Shown here: piece by piece, positions 21,256 through 21,654 of the stretch
Position numbering within the stretch: position 1 is the stretch's first letter
Layout of the letters: each line of letters opens with the position of its first letter
Assembly: GCA_964450715.1 (NCBI GenBank)
Contig: CAYVFC010000138.1
Span: 1 to 21,654 of the forward strand
Source: CAYVFC01 sp964450715
Lineage (GTDB): Bacteria; Myxococcota_A; Polyangia; Polyangiales; JAFGIB01
Length of the DNA: 21,654 nucleotides
Direction: 5' to 3'
Notes under the pieces: generated by a model
Seen by the model: only the letters and a program-made list of their open reading frames with translations
Database searches by the model: none
What the model was told of the DNA's origin: nothing
Translations under genes and position numbers: made by a program

Positions 21256-21654
21256 GGTCTGCTCATCCCTCTACCGCGTTCGTCCGGCGGCCCGTACACC
21301 TCCGGCCCACGAAATACGCTTTCACCACGCCCAACAATGGCGCCGCGCGCCCTATTCCGGCCCGCGAGCGAACAATTCGCCCATTCCGGCCCGGTCGTCC
21401 AGCCCCCCCCGCGAGTTTTCGGCGCCGACCGCTGGGAAATGCTTCTCCGGCGAACCGGATCGGCGTCAGCGACCGAGGGTATTCGTCTCCCCCCCCGGGG
21501 GGGGAAACGGGCTGCCCTGGGTTGCCGCCCGAGCCTATACCCCCGGTTCCGCCCCGAACCCCGGCGGTCGAAGGGCCGAACGCGGGTGGTCGTGCAGGGC
21601 CCTTAGGCTAGAGTTTCGCCATTTTTCAGGCGGCGCATAGCAGGTCCTGGGGAC
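21256..21654. other. Upstream region of the ABC operon without a supported gene
   Basis: No convincing frame on either strand. It holds the perfect palindrome of eight C and eight G (21489-21504), another C8 run (21403-21410), a repeated ATTCCGGCCCG (near 21354 and 21384) and a small hairpin GCGAA/TTCGC. The minus-strand promoter of the ABC operon is expected here, but no clear -35/-10 pair is visible. Confidence 0.5.

Noticed and set aside
21256..21640. Plus-strand frames upstream of the ABC operon
   Set aside because: Pro/Arg/Ser-rich translations through homopolymer tracts, no ribosome-binding site and no domain.

Overview
This is a GC-rich, densely coding, Gram-negative stretch. Outer-membrane beta-barrels, an OmpA-like peptidoglycan-binding protein, a lipoprotein, a type IV pilin-like protein, TatA, a DegS-like protease and a GldFG-type ABC operon all point to a diderm. 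The cassette of ECF sigma factor, single-membrane-span protein with a TPR-like tail, and secreted barrel at the left end, and the pectinacetylesterase lipoprotein, resemble what is common in Myxococcota (Polyangia-like). That placement is an inference, not a measurement. A run of exactly 100 N at 12735-12834 shows that the sequence is a scaffold, probably metagenomic.

Layout. 1-2656: a three-gene minus-strand operon (outer-membrane barrel protein, ECF sigma factor, candidate anti-sigma protein), by eye less GC-rich than the rest. 2657-3753: no intact gene; it holds the C-terminal remnant of a secreted-type protein, cut off at a short repeat/palindrome cluster. 3754-5265: an acyl-CoA synthetase (minus). 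5649-6287: a small beta-barrel protein (plus). 6464-8338: a pectinacetylesterase-like lipoprotein (minus). 8754-9461: a second ECF sigma factor (minus), with no anti-sigma gene beside it. 9993-11336: an NSS-family sodium symporter (minus), divergent from aroE (11503-12366) and tatA (12461-12703). After the gap come a tandem repeat, a 41-codon ORF, an OmpA-domain protein, a pilin-like protein and a DegS-like protease (all plus). 16425-21255: a minus-strand operon with 4-nt overlaps encoding an ABC ATPase, a permease fused to a GldG-like protein, and a DUF4340 protein.

The most unusual signal is not a gene. The intergenic spaces carry several long imperfect palindromes. Two of them (6282-6455 and about 9808-9988) appear to be members of one family: the distance from end to apex is the same, the apical hairpin lies in the same context, and base pairs differ by compensatory changes both at the apex and in the outer arms. 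Other inverted repeats lie at 8496-8560 (a TGTCAT-ended element), 9577-9698 and 16295-16394 (19-bp perfect arms). Three of these elements overlap or closely abut stop codons.

How the genes may work together: the left operon looks like a trans-envelope signalling unit (barrel, membrane protein, sigma factor). The right operon is a GldA/GldFG/DUF4340-type ABC system. The middle is a collection of envelope, transport and single metabolic genes without an evident shared pathway. No tRNA, rRNA, CRISPR array or intact insertion sequence was seen.
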